NCBI GenBank assembly: GCA_949752795.1
Contig: OX457061.1
Location: 10,056,492-10,120,491, forward strand
DNA length: 64,000 bases
Origin: Hyperoodon ampullatus
Lineage: Eukaryota > Chordata > Mammalia > Artiodactyla > Ziphiidae
Reading direction: 5' to 3'
In this document: positions 11,680 through 23,553 of the stretch, one piece after another
Layout: each line of letters begins with the position of its first letter
Position numbering within the stretch: the first letter of the stretch is position 1
Notes under the pieces: generated by a model
What the model was told of the DNA's origin: nothing
The model's input: the letters and a program-made list of their open reading frames with translations, nothing else
Databases searched by the model: none
Made by a program: the position numbers and the translations under genes

Positions 11680-11860
11680 TTTACTATATTGGAGATTATG
11701 TTAGGTTTCTCTTGTTTAATCATTTTAACCTCAATTCACAGATTAGGAAGGCTCAGGATAAATTACACATCTGGTATGAGACAGAGCCAGGATTCAAACC
11801 CAGGTCTGTCTTATGCCTACATCCGTGCCTTTTCCATTATGTGTTTTTCTTTTCTCACAC
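11680..11860 (-). mobile_element. MIR SINE remnant
   Basis: Reverse MIR: TTTAATCATTTTAACCTCA, ACAGATTAGGAAGGCTCAG, CAGGATTCAAACCCAGGTCT. Chance reading frames across it are not genes. Confidence 0.7.
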
Positions 11861-12039
11861 CATAGCTCTCTGTGTGCAAATACATATTGAAACAGCTATA
11901 CAAGAGAAGAAATACCAATGTCAATATGAATGTCAGATAGTCCTCTAAATGTAGAGAAGACCTTAATCTTCCAAGGCAAGAAGGTAGTAGGTGGGTCAGC
12001 TCAACGTTGAATGAGTGGACCAGACATTCTGTAGAGAAC

Positions 12040-12210
12040 AACCATGGATGCTGGCTTCAATTTTTGGTCCTTCATCTTGCTAGATATGTGACCTTTGGCA
12101 AGTTTCTTGATTCTAAGTATTATTTCCTTCAAGTATAGTTTGGGATGGGGGATGATAGAGACTTCATGAAGTGTTGTGAGCTAATGTGGGTAAAGGGCCT
12201 GATTCGTGGC
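12040..12210 (+). mobile_element. MIR SINE remnant
   Basis: TAGATATGTGACCTTTGGCA and AGTTTCTTGATTC, followed by GTGTTGTGAGCTAATGTGGG, follow the forward MIR layout. Confidence 0.6.
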
Positions 12211-12639
12211 AAGGTTCCCCTGAAAATAGCTGTAAGATGCAAAGATGCAATGCCTGTGGCATGGTTTTAGAGTAGTGAGTAGACCAGCCTGAATAAATCA
12301 AACCATTGCTTCTTTCAGTGGGAATACTGGGAAGTAAAGTTGGAGGGTCAGGAGGGGGTCAGAGTCAGGGCTTGTGTGTTGGGCAAGAGAGGTCACTTCC
12401 AGTTTCTGCTCATAACCTTCCCTGTTAATAAATACCTTGAAGATCTATGTTTCATTCAGCTGTGCCAGGGAAAATGTTAGACCCAGGGATACAGAAAGGA
12501 GTATAACCAGGTCCCCACCCTGAGGTTGTCGACACTCCCATGGGGCAGACATGTTTGTGCAGGTGAACCACAGTAAAGCGTAGTAGGTACTAAGATAGCA
12601 GTCCCCACAGGGTACTGTGGAGCACAAAGGAGGAAACAA

Positions 12640-12870
12640 TGATAACGGTAGCTAATGAGCACTTGCTGTGTGCCAGCATTGTGTTAAATGCATTCTCTCA
12701 TTCATTCCTCTATAGGATGGTGTTATTAGCGTTCTGATTTTACAGATGAGGAAACTAGAGCACAGAGGTTAAATGAATTCCTTTAGTTTATGCAGTTGTT
12801 GGAGCTGAGAGTAGAGGGGATTATCTGCCAGACTTCGGTAACTCCACTCTTCGGCACTACGCCATGTTGT
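12640..12870 (-). mobile_element. MIR SINE remnant
   Basis: Reverse MIR: GAGCACTTGCTGTGTGCCAG, TTACAGATGAGGAAACTAGA, CAGTTGTTGGAGCTGAGAG in order. Confidence 0.75.
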
Positions 12871-13544
12871 GTCTTTGTGATGTGGGTGGCTTCGGAGAGG
12901 AGCTAGCCCTTGAGCCCCAGCTTCAGCGTGTGCCCGTCACCATGCTGGGCAGTAGGAATAATGAGGAATGAACATGGCTTCTGCGCTCAAGGAACTCATC
13001 ACCTCATCTGTCCCGTTAAATATATATACTTAAGTGGGGTGTTTGTTTTGCTTGTTGATTCATAACTGAAGACTTTAGAAACTATTGCATTTCAGTAGAT
13101 TATATGTGCTTCAGCTGAGAGAATTTGCTGTAAATCTGTTATTTTGATATGTAGGCCTTATTGTTAAGGACGCAGCAATAGATGCCAAATTATTATGACA
13201 AGGAATTCTGTCACATTGCATTTTTTCTCTTATGGGAGGTACCCTGACCTTGTGTTTTCTGTGAGTTTGAAGGTTTTGACTCAAAAGTTAGTACATTTCA
13301 GCTTGTGTTAAAGTAATTGAGTGCTTATAGTCATCGTTAAATGTTTCTGTATACCTTATTTCCTTCAGTCTTTATTTTTCTGTGAGCTAGGGTATTACCA
13401 ATTTAACACGAGTAGCCTAAGCCTTAGTGGTTAAGTGTGTTACCCAAGAGTCATACAGCTAGTGAGTTGATAACGCAAAAAAAAAAAAAAAGTTGGCCAA
13501 AAGAGTAAACAAATATTTATTAATTTAGTTCTCTTTTGAACTCT

Positions 13545-13870
13545 ACCTCAGGAGTGTCCAACTCAAATGCCCATGATGTAATATAAAGAGTAGGACAGAC
13601 CTTGTGAACTGGAGGGCCCATGACCAGTCAGTCTGAAGGCAGCAGTCACTACTCAGCTCCAGTTGCTTGTCGCCGTGTGAGGAAGTGGACCCAGTGTCTC
13701 TAGATCTTCCAGTTGTTTTCAAGAGATGCTGGAAATCTGGATTTTAATGTATTTAGTTTATAAAACTGCCCTTAAAAAAATTATCATGTAGACCAAAACA
13801 CATTTGTGGGCTGTGTACAGTCTTAGGCTGCCTGATTGTGAACTCTGACCTACCTGCTCCCTGAAATTTT
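13545..13870. repeat. Old dispersed repeat, unclassified, related to 2181-2420
   Basis: GGCAGCAGTCACTACTCAGC, AGTGGACCCAGTGTCTC and TTTGTGGGCTGTGTACAG resemble an old hAT-like or other interspersed mammalian repeat. It shares its centre with the copy near 2.3 kb. Confidence 0.4.
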
Positions 13871-14194
13871 GATACCCACTGTTCAAAGCAGGAGGTACAA
13901 CAACTGTTGTGATTATTGATCAGAAATCTACTGGTGAATTGCTAGAGTGAGGGGGTGTTGTATTTGACTCATACTGATATCTTTGGGGAAGTGGCAGGGT
14001 AAATGCTTTTATTGTATGATCAGGCTAAATTTCTGGAGGGATGGAGTTTGGATGAGGTGATGATGACCCTGTAATACTTTTGTGCCCTTAGCACTTTAAA
14101 TGCTGCCAGATCTCTTGTCTCCTTTGGTACTCTCTACAGTACATGAAGTGAACAAGGGGGGTTATCATAACCTCTTGAGATGAAGAAATTGGTG

Positions 14195-14345
14195 CCCAGT
14201 GAATTACAGTTTAGTAGAAAGTGCACTAGACTGAGAGGGACTTGAATTCTGAATGCAGGTATGCCACTAACAGCCTTTTGGTTTTGGTCAAGTCACTTAC
14301 AAATCTTTGTATCTTATTTCCAATCTGGATGATAATGAGGGAGCA
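14195..14345 (+). mobile_element. MIR SINE remnant
   Basis: GTGCACTAGACTGAGAGGGA, TTGGTCAAGTCACTTAC and CTGGATGATAATGAGG fit a forward MIR/MIR3 copy. Confidence 0.6.
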
Positions 14346-14479
14346 CAATTGAAGTCTTGGTGAGGTCTTTTCAGGATGCCAAGCTTTCTGATTCTAATTG
14401 ACATGCTTAAAGCTGCACAACTGATTACTGGCAGACTCCAGTGGAGAACAGTTCAGATCTAAAATGCTGCTTCTCTCTT

Positions 14480-14689
14480 TTTTTGGGGGGGTGGTGGTGG
14501 TACGCGGGCCTCTCACTGTTGTGGCCTCTCCCGTTGCGGAGCACAGGCTCCGGACGCGCAGGCTCAGCGGCCATGGCTCACGGGCGCAGCCGCTCCGTGG
14601 CATGTGGGATCTTCCCGGACCGGGGCACGAACCCGTGTCCCCTGCATTGGCAGGCGGACTCTCAACCACCGTGCCACCAGGGAAGTCCT
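14480..14689 (-). mobile_element. Short CHR-like SINE
   Basis: A reverse copy from a TTTTTTTGGGGGGGTGG run to GGGAAGTCC. Exact target duplication TGCTTCTCTCTT at 14468-14479 and 14690-14701. The G-rich start replaces the usual T-run plus GCGGTACGC. Confidence 0.92.
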
Positions 14690-15589
14690 TGCTTCTCTCT
14701 TGATGGCAGGTGGGGAGCCACTGTTCAGCTCTTCCCTCTGTTCTTTGTTCATTACTTCTGGGAAAGGACCTCCCCAGATGCATACAGTGCTTTGTTGACT
14801 CTGTATACACAAGATTGGAAGGAGGCAGAGAGACACCCAGCCTAGTGAGAGAAATATGGTCAGGAAGCTTCCAGCCCAAGAGTTTAATTTATTTTTATTT
14901 TAATACCCAGCTTCCACAAGGTGAAAATTAAAGAAATATTGGTGTTCTAGATATTTGTTTTCATTCATACTCTATCGTATAAGGAAATAACATAGAATAT
15001 AAAAAAATGAAGAAAATAAATCCTGAGCAGTCATTCAGAATTTATTAACTCTAGTTGGCAGCAGTCTAGGCATATTGAGGAAATAGATTTAATATAGGAA
15101 ACACAAAATTTGGACCCAAGGAAGAAAACAGTTTTAAATAATGCAAGTGAGAAAAATGGGAGAAGCCACTTAACAAAACTTAAATTCTGGAAATAGCAAG
15201 AAGGTATTAGAATAGTGGAATTAAATTATGGTAATCGCTTGTGAAATAAATTGAATATTATGTCACATTTACCCCTAAATACATGCAGTGTTAGAGTCAT
15301 ACTTGAGTATACTTTTATGAATATGCTTTTATTATTGATGCTCTCAAAATGGACCAAATGTGTAAAACTTCAAAAAAAATAACATTTTTTAGTTCCCTAT
15401 GGACTCATTTTAAGGTACTGTATTATAAATAAATACTGTTTCAGCAGAGACATAGGTAGAAAATTGTTTGAAAGATGGTTTTCTTTTTAAAACAAGTAAA
15501 TTATTAATCTGTACTTTAGTTGCTGACATGTAGGAGACTAACAAAGAAGAACTGAGGTGCAGACTTGAATCTTGAAGCAGTGTGAGGTG

Positions 15590-15740
15590 GGGCTTTGGAG
15601 TCACACCCACCTGGATTTGAATATTGGCTCTTTCGGTTATTAACTGCATGATCCAGACAATGCAAAATGAGGACAGTACTGCCAGTCTCATATGATACTT
15701 GTGAGGATTAAATGAAACAGTTTATGTAAGTACCTAGTAC
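15590..15740 (+). mobile_element. MIR SINE remnant
   Basis: TTTGGAGTCACACCCACCTG, GATTTGAATATTGGCTC and TTGTGAGGATTAAATGAAAC match forward MIR. Confidence 0.75.
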
Positions 15741-16059
15741 CATGATGCTTTTGGAGGGCTGTAGGTACCTGCATTCAGAGGCACAAGCCATTCAGATGTT
15801 AGTATAATGTAACAAGAAATGATTTTATGGAGTGGTTGTAAAGGAATGAGACTTGTTTTCATGCCTGGATCATGAAATTAGTCTTGTTAATTTCTAGTTG
15901 TGCTTTGTGAATTGGTGTACCTGTCAACTGTGCACTGTTGAGAAAAGGGTTTCAGTATGCTATTTTTAGGCTGTTAAATGAATTGATCTGTTAATTAACA
16001 ATAAACACTTTCAGTTGTTTATATTACCTTTTTGTGTGCCCATGAGTATCTTCTGAAGT

Positions 16060-16220
16060 TGTTAGAACTAGGAGTATATTATGTTCTCCTCGTCCCCATC
16101 TTATAAATGCTGAAACTGAAGCTTAGAGAAGTAAAGTGATTAAAGGTAGAGAGCTACTGATAATGGCAAAGCTGGGATTTGAACCTTTGGTTTTTTTACT
16201 CTAAATACCACAGTGCTTTT
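16060..16220 (-). mobile_element. MIR SINE remnant
   Basis: CTTATAAATGCTGAAACTGA, AGAGAAGTAAAGTGATTAA and GCTGGGATTTGAACC follow the reverse MIR order. Confidence 0.7.
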
Positions 16221-16326
16221 GTCGCTATTCCATGCTGCTCTAGATTTGGTTATTGGAACTGGCCCTTGTTTTGGGAGGATCATCAGCTGTGGCCCTTCTT
16301 ACTCATTTTAAACTTAATGCCTGTAG

Positions 16327-16559
16327 GGGACTTCCCTGGTGGTGCAGTGGATAAGATTCCGTGCTCCCAGTGCAGGGGGCTGGGGTTTGATCCCTGCTCA
16401 GGGAACTAACATGCATGCCGCAACTAAGAGTTCACACGCCGTAACTAAGGAGCCCGCCTGCTGCAAGTAAGGAGCCGGCAAGCTGCAACTAAGGAGCCTG
16501 CCTGCCGCAACTAAGACCCAGCGCAACCAAAATAAATTTAACAAAACAAAACAAAACAA
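16327..16559 (+). mobile_element. CHR-type SINE (older form)
   Basis: A forward copy, GGGGACTTCCCTGGTGGTGC to the ACAAAACAAAAC tail. Exact 17-bp target duplication AAACTTAATGCCTGTAG at 16310-16326 and 16560-16576. Confidence 0.94.
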
Positions 16560-16679
16560 AAACTTAATGCCTGTAGAAAGTTGTTATTGATTATGTTACG
16601 AGAGTGCTTGGTTACAGGTATACTCTTATGATTTGAAGTTTAATGATTTAATAAAACTCTAATAATACTCATTGCTGGC

Positions 16680-16989
16680 AGAGGTTGGTAGTTAGATGAT
16701 CACCCATATCAGTAGTGGGAATAAAAATTGGTAAAACTTCTCTGGAAAGAACTTTGGCAGGATTTTTCACAAGCCTTTTTAAAAAGTCATGTATGGGGCT
16801 TCCCTGGTGGCGCAGTGGTTGAGAGTCCGCCTGCCGATGCAGGGGACACGGGTTCGTGCCCCGGTCCGGGAGGATCCCACATGCCGCGGAGCGGCTGGGC
16901 CTGTGAGCCATGCATGGCCGCTGAGCCTGTGCGTCCGGAGCCTGTGCTCCGCAACGGGAGAGGCCACAAAAGTGAGAGGCCCGCGTACT

Positions 16990-17025
<36 letters not shown>

Positions 17026-17440
17026 ATGTATGCCTTTTGAGCTTGTAATCCCATTTCTAAGAATCTTTGTTAAAGAAATAATCAGAAATGTAGAAAAATG
17101 TTCATGTTCAGAGGTGTTCACTGTGGAAGTATTTATAATAACAAAAATTAGAAACAACTTTAGTAGCCAACAAAGAGGTAAGAGAAATGGAAAAGCCATA
17201 GAATGGAAATATTGTACAAGCATTTTAGATGTTTTAGAAGAATTTTAGTGACTTAATATGCTCATCATATAATATGAAGTGAAAGAAGGATATAAAACTA
17301 AAGTATGATCTCAATTAATGTCAAACACACAAAGAAAAAAACAGGTGGTTAGATTATAGGTCTTTATGCTCTTCTGTTTTCCAAAATACTCTCTGATAAA
17401 CATAAATTACTTTTCAATAAAAAATCCTTTTAATTAACTT
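16680..17440 (+). mobile_element. L1 3' end remnant, interrupted by a SINE
   Basis: Left part: AAACTTCTCTGGAAAGAACT; right part: TAATCCCATTTCTAAGAATC, TTATAATAACAAAAATTAGA and GAATGGAAATATTGTACAAG. This is the order of ancient L1M 3' ends. The short SINE at 16796-17017 splits it. Confidence 0.7.
16796..17017 (+). mobile_element. Short CHR-like SINE with long A tail
   Basis: Forward copy GGGGCTTCCCTGGTGGCGCA to a ~30-base A tract. Target duplication AAAAAGTCATGTATG at 16781-16795 and around 17018-17032. It carries a 4-base extra CATG in the AGCCATGCATGGCC part. Confidence 0.93.
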
Positions 17441-17520
17441 GTAATTGAGAAATATGAGTAGAGCTAGTGCACATCATTTTGACCAAAAAGTTTTTCCTGA
17501 ACAGGTGATCTGAAGTTATA

Positions 17521-18818
17521 TTGGGTTGGCCAAAAAGTTCATTTGGTTTTTCTGTACGATGGCTGTAGTAGCACTTAGTTGTCTTTAACTTCATTCGAAA
17601 CAATTTTGTTAGATTGTATTGTGACAGCTATCATATCAGCGTACATTTAAAAAAAACTTAAAATTGGTGAATTTTTGTGTAGCCATTTTAATATTGAAGA
17701 TGGAAGATAAAAAAAGCAAAATTTTCGGCATATTATGCTTTATTATTTCAAGAAAGGTGAAAATGCAACTGAAACGCAAAAAAAGATTTGTGCAGTGTAT
17801 GAAGAAGATGCTGTGACTGATCGAACGTGTCAAAAGTGGTTTGCAAAGTTTCATACTGGAGATTGAAGTTTCATACTGGAGATTTCTCGCTGGCCGATGC
17901 ACCACGGTCAGGTAGACCATTTGAAGTTGATAGCGATCAAATTGAGACATTCATTGAGAACAATCAACGTTATACCACACGGGAGATAGCCGACATACTC
18001 AAAATATCCACATCAAGCCTTGAAAATCATTTGCACCAGCTTGGTTATGTTAATCACTTTAATGTTTGGATTCCACCTAAGGCGAAAAAACCCTTCTTGA
18101 CCATATTTCCGCATGCAATTCTCTACTTAAACGTAATGAAAATGTTCCGTTTTTAAAACAAATTGTGATGGGCGATGAAAGGTAGATACTGTACAATAGT
18201 GTGGAATGGAAGAGATCATGGGACAAGCGAGATGAACCCCCCACCAACCACACCAAAAGCCAGTCTTCATCCAAAGAAGGTGATGTTGTGTATATGGTGG
18301 TATTGAAAGCGAGTCCTCTCTTATGAGCTCCTTCTGGAAAACCAAATGATTAATTCCAACAAGTACTGCTCCAAATTAGACCAACTGAAAGCAGCACTCG
18401 ACAGAAAGCATACAGAATTAGTCAACAGAAAACGCATAATCTTCCATCAGGATAACGCAAGACCTCATGTTTCTTTGATGACCAGTCAAAAACTGTTACA
18501 GCTTGGCTGGGAAGTTCTGATTCATCTGCCATATTCACCAGACATTGCGCCTTTGGATTTCCATTTACTTTGGTCTTTACAAAATTCTCTTAATGGAAAA
18601 AATTTCAGTTCCCTGGAAGACCGTAAAAGGCACCTGGAACAGTTCTTTGCTCAAAAAGATTAAAAGTTTTGGGAAGATGGAATTATGCAGTTGCCTGAAA
18701 AATGGCAGAAGGTAGTGACACAAAACAGTGAATACGTTATTCAATAAAATTCTTGGTGAAAATGAGAAATATCTTTTATTTTTACTTAAAAACAGAAAGA
18801 ACTTTTTGGCTAACCCGA
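17521..18818 (+). mobile_element. Mariner DNA transposon, full-length but inactive
   Basis: Terminal inverted repeats TTGGGTTGGCCAAAAAGTTC (17521-17540) and its near-perfect reverse complement (18799-18818) are flanked by TA at 17519-17520 and 18819-18820, the mariner target. At 1298 bp it has the usual full length of the family. A broken transposase gene lies between the ends. Retained terminal repeats and a reconstructible gene suggest a relatively recent mammalian mariner wave compared with the MIR and L2 around it. Confidence 0.93.
17701..18663 (+). pseudogene. Mariner transposase pseudogene
   Basis: The N-terminal part (from the ATG near 17701) contains helix-turn-helix-like sequence. 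It is broken by a 20-bp tandem duplication near 17847-17886 that shifts the frame. Downstream are HTGDFSLADAPRSGRPFEV and TREIADILKISTSSLENHL (17827-18156 frame). The first catalytic Asp (MGDE, 18174-18176) survives but the next Trp-like position is TAG. The C-terminal frame 18346-18663 keeps HQDNARPH and YSPDIAPLD with 34 residues between the two Asp, the DD34D signature of mariner. Several frameshifts and stops make it non-functional. Confidence 0.93.
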
Positions 18819-19479
18819 TAGGATTGTATTTTCAAGCTAGTTTTAACCTCAGTTGTTTTACACTTAGGATATGGTTTCCTGTATCTTGACATACATGATG
18901 TTGAGGTTCCCAGGCTAGCACTCCTCTCCTCCTCAAAAATATCTTGAAAGAAGGGTCATATTTGTGTAGGTGGTACCAGTGTCCCAGTGCTACCATCACC
19001 TCTTTAGTGGCCAGTGGGTCAGTGAGTAGCCCTGTGACAGCTCTGTCTTTCAGAAAGAGTACATGCCTATTATTTGTAAGGCTGGTCATTGGTATATAGA
19101 GCTTTTTTTGTGAGTTGAATATTTGTACCTTGGTAAGTGCTTTTTTGGTATGGAAAAGTGTAAGTGTGAATTTCTATCTCACTTTTGAAAAATTTTGTAA
19201 GAAAAAAAGATCAAAGTTTGACTTTTATTTTTTGTGATAGCAGTATTCAGGATGTATGAATATTAAAACGTCATGAAGAATTGTGTCTTTTACTCTTTTC
19301 TAATTATATACTTCCTAAATGAAATTACAGTAGTTTCAGCATGTACCGTTAAGCATGTCTAGTTTTTTTAAAAATGTGCATGGTAATTCTCGTATATACA
19401 ATATACAAAAGCATGCAGAAATTTAACGAAGTATTTGAGCATATTTAAATTAGGAAAATACCAGGCAAGATGTTTCGTT

Positions 19480-19930
19480 TTGTAAACTGCTTCTGTCCAA
19501 AGCATTCTGTATATTATCAGAATGAAAAATGACAGCACTTTGTCATCTGTTCAAATTGATATTGCACTCTTTGCAATGACAGCTGAAAAGGCCCACAGGT
19601 GCCATATAAAGAGGTGACCATGTTGTCATATTTCATTTCGGCATCCCTCTGCAAAGCCATAATTACCTAATTAGGTTGTTAATTAGGAGATTAGCATTTC
19701 ACTGTATTGATAGAATGCTCTTTACCGGCGTGGGGCTAGATACAGATTTGTCTGCCCTAATTTATAATCTCTGGCTTTTTTGTGCTTATTTATTTGCTTA
19801 AGATCCTGATGTGGGGCAATTCAGTTTACCTGAGAAACAGTTTGTTTACAAGCCAATGAAGCTTTGATCGCAGGATTAAAGTTGCTGAGTTAAAATAAGA
19901 ACAGAATAAAAAGGGTGGTCACATCCCCAA
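19480..19930. promoter_or_regulatory. Candidate conserved non-coding element (homeobox-motif rich)
   Basis: It is a repeat-free block with the dense AATTACCTAATTAGG and TTAATTAGGAGATTAG motifs near 19665-19695. These are the TAATTA-type sites bound by homeodomain proteins. CAGCTG (19580s), CACAGGTG (E-boxes) and CCATATAAAG also occur. There is no coding pattern. Conservation cannot be shown from one sequence. Confidence 0.4.
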
Positions 19931-20819
19931 AATGATAATAAAAATTCTGAGTTGGTATAACTTGTGTTCTCATTAGCATAGGGAACAAGCACATGATAAG
20001 AATTGAAATTGTTGGTATTAAGAAAAAATCCAAAATACAAAAATGAAGTCTGAAATGTGATAGAGATTTATATGTATCTAAACTAGGTGAGGGAAACTAG
20101 TTATCTTTAATAATAAATCTCTGTCACTTGTACTTGAGACATAAAATGTGTTAAGTATTTTTAATGTATTTCAGAAGCTGAAGCTTGGTTAATGATTTCA
20201 GAACAAATATATTCAGTCTTCAGTTTAGACTTCCTTAGATAGTCATCATGCATCAGGGTTTATTTCATTTGTACCTTCTGATCTTTAGTTGGTGCTTGGA
20301 ACATTCTCTTCCCACAGTCTTTGCAGTCCTGAGTGCTTATGGAATTTGAAGTATTTCACAGTAACCTTCACTTGGTGAGCTATTTGGAGTTAAGTGGTGT
20401 TTCTATCAAGTATGTGGACATTCTTTTTTGGTGGGGAGAAGTGGGCTGGCAAAAAAAAAATTTCCGCTTATTTTTACTCCAGTGCAAGATTTGACAATAA
20501 TGTTTGTGATTTGCATTGTATATACCTTTACCACTCTTTCCAGTTAAGGAGATTTAAGTCCTAAAACTGAACAATGTTAGGAGTACCATTCCCCCTGGGG
20601 TAGTAGTTTACCTCCTTTTGATTATATTTAGTATTAGCGATTAAAGTTGTAGAAAGTACATATGTGCTTAAGCCCTTTTCCCCATGGTTGTTATGAAAAA
20701 TTGGATTTGGCTGTATCTGTAATTTTCTTCAAAATTAAAAAAAATTTAAAATATTTTATATGAAGAAAATATTACATGCAAAATGTTCTATTTAGTCAGT
20801 TCAGTTTTTTGCTTAACTG

Positions 20820-21430
20820 CAATCATTCACTTATTCAGTCAGCATTAGCTGAATATATATTAGGCATTAGTCATATGTCTGGGAATCGAGCAATGAAAAC
20901 TACGGGCACGGACCCAGTGCTCGTGGGATTTGCAGTCTAGTAACAGAAGTGCAGCGTAGTTTGAGGAGTAAAGCCTAGCGTGAGAAGTGTTAGAGTAATG
21001 AGAGTCAAGGTGAGTATGGAGGAGTACCTACCCTAGACTTGATAAGGTCAAACCTTCCAGGCCGGTGCTGTCTAAATTGGGATCTGAAGGGTGAAGGAGA
21101 AAGTGATGTTTAAGCCAAGTGGAAGGAGAGAAAAAACTGTTTTAAAGGCTAGAAGAACACTAAAAGTTGAGAATGGCTAGAGTAGAAAGAACAAGGGGGA
21201 TAAATGGAAGATGGGGCTGCAGAGGAAGCAAGTTCAGTTATATTAAAGAGTTTGGGACGTTATTGAAGGGTCTTAAGACAAGTTAGGAAGCACTTGCTAT
21301 AGCCTAGGTGAGAGAAGGTGGGATTGGATAATGGAGAGAAAGAGAATGAATGAAATCTAGAGAGAGAAGAGATGCATAGTATTGGTAATTAAATGGCGGT
21401 AGGCTTCACAGAAAGGAGTCAAGGATTCAA
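20820..21430 (-). mobile_element. L2 remnant
   Basis: Reverse L2: CACTTATTCAGTCAGCATTA, AGCAATGAAAACTACGGGCA, GTTTGGGACGTTATTGAAGG, AATGGAGAGAAAGAGAATG. This is the order seen from the 3' end inward. Confidence 0.65.
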
Positions 21431-21579
21431 ATTTGGACATTCTATTTGTTTCCTAATTTTAAGTATGAGAATATGTGTTTAAGTACCTCATAGAGAAGAG
21501 GTCCATGAGTCTTATTTTCCAATATGACCCCAAAATATACAGTACTAGCAACTAGTTTTCTTTTTGGTGAATTGGGGAG

Positions 21580-21770
21580 AATACTAACATTTGAGTGTCA
21601 CTGTTGGGCCCTACCTTGTGAGAGCAGCTTTGTGAGGTATGAGATAATGTCTTACTGAGGTCCAGAGGAATTGTGACTTTGCCAGTTTTCTCAGCTACTG
21701 GGTGGTAGAATTGGGAGCACACACAAGCTTTCCAAAGCCTTTATGTTGTCTGTCATGCCATGTTGTCTTC
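21580..21770 (-). mobile_element. MIR SINE remnant
   Basis: TGTGAGGTATGAGATAATGT, CTTTGCCAGTTTTCTCAGC and GGTGGTAGAATTGGGAGC fit a reverse MIR. Confidence 0.55.
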
Positions 21771-22309
21771 CTTGTTGTGTCCCCCTCCCTTTGTTTATTC
21801 CAAAGTGAAGAGAATTACTCCCCAAGGACCAGTAGCTCAGTAGGTTGCTGACAGAGGCATTGTGTAAACTCTGTGACTTCCCAGGCCCAGCTCTGGGGTG
21901 GATTAAAGCAGTGTCTGGTGCTTTGGAAGGAGAAGCTGCTCAGTGCAGGAGTGCTTGCTTCAACAAAGTCACAAGTTCTGTTGTGTTTTCTGGCACTAGG
22001 CTTTAATCTCCCCCAATAAGAAATGTAGATCGGCTACCTCCACACAAGGTCACTAATGTATAGAAAGTTCTCCTCCTTTCCCCAGGGGAAAAGTCTTGAA
22101 ATCTCTGATTCTTGGGTGAGGAATTTGACATCTCTTTGATGTAATCAACTTGTATTACAAATTGTTTAAAAAAATTTTATGGTTACTGTCACCAGTACTG
22201 TTCAATTAAGTGATTTGTTGGTATCCTTGTGTTGGAATCACCTGAACTAGAAGAAATTCTAGGGTGCAGCATGGATTCTAGCCTCTCTGTGTTTCTACCC
22301 CACCCCCTT

Positions 22310-23340
22310 TTAAAATTGAGATATAATTCATGTATCATAACATTTACCCTTTTAAAAGTGTACACTTTAATGGTTTATCACCCCCAAAGAAACCTCATAC
22401 CCATTAGCCCTCACTCCTCATTTCTTCCTCCGCTACCACTGGCAATCATTAATCTACTTCCTGTATCTATGGATTTGCCTGTTCTGAACCTTTTATATAA
22501 ATGGAATCACACAATATGTGGCCTTTTGTGTCTGGCTTCTCAGCATAATGTTGTCAAGGTTCATCCATATTGTAGCATATATCAGTACTTCATTTCTTTT
22601 TTTAAAAAATAAATTTATTTATATATTTATTTTTGGCTGCGTTGGGTCTTTGCTGCTGCACGCGGGCTTTCTCTAGTTGCTGTGAGTGGGGGCTACTCTT
22701 CGTTGTGGTGCACAGGCTTCTCATTGCGGTGGCTTCTCTTGCTGCAGAGCACGGGCTCTAGGCGTGCGGGCTTCAGTAGTTGTGGCACGAGGGCTCAGTA
22801 GTTGTGGATCGCGGGCTCTAGAGCACAGGCTCAGTAGTTGTGGCGCACGGGCTTAGTTGCTCCGCGGCATGTGGGATCTTCCCAGACCAGGGCTCGAACC
22901 CATGTCCCCTCCGTTGGCAGGCGGATTCTTAACCACTGTGCCACCAGGGAAGTCCAGTACTTTATTTCTTTTTATTGCTGAATAATATCCCATTGTATGG
23001 AAGTACCACATTTTGCCTATCTGTTCATCAGTTGATGGAGGTTTGGCTTGTTTCCACTCTTTGGCTATTATGAATAATACTGCTGTGGACATTCTTGTAC
23101 AAGTTTTTGTGTGAGCATATGTTTTCAGTTCTATTGGGTGTATTACCTTGGAGTGGATTACTGGGTAATAAGGTAACTCTGTTTAACAGTTTGAGGAACT
23201 GACAAATTATTTTCACAAGTGGCTGCACCATTTTACATTCCCTCCAGCAGTGTATAAGGTCTGCCGCCTTTCTGCTTCCACTTTCTTCAGGCTTTCTATT
23301 GCTCTGGTCTGGACTGGAAGCAACCCTAGGCATTCCATGA
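22310..23340 (-). mobile_element. L1 3' region remnant, split by a SINE
   Basis: AAATTGAGATATAATTCATG, ATAAATGGAATCACACAATA, TGCTGAATAATATCCCATTG and AAGTGGCTGCACCATTTTAC occur in the order of reverse mammalian L1M sequence. The CHR-2 SINE at 22601-22955 is inserted within it. Confidence 0.88.
22601..22955 (-). mobile_element. Long CHR-2-type SINE inside L1
   Basis: Reverse copy with imperfect target duplication AGTACTTCATTTCTTTT (22584-22600) and AGTACTTTATTTCTTTT (22956-22972), one mismatch. Confidence 0.93.
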
Positions 23341-23553
23341 GCCCTTTTGTCTTGATGAATGGGAAATTTTCCAATTTTATCTCTTCAACTACATTCACTC
23401 TACAAGCATATGTGTACCAGGCCTTATACTGGACGTTAGTGACAGGAAGCCAAATAAGGCTTCTAGTCCTTTCTTCTTAAGGACTCCACAATCCAGTAGT
23501 TGGAACTTCTTACTAGGACATGCAGGGAGAGGGAAAAGCCAGTGAAGAAAGTA

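Noticed and set aside
14394..14879. 161-residue reverse frame
   Set aside because: Most of it is a SINE reading (ESPPANAGDTGSCPGPG-type peptides recur in every SINE copy).
16669..17223. 184-residue reverse frame
   Set aside because: SINE plus L1 remnant with a poly-Phe run from the A tail; not a gene.
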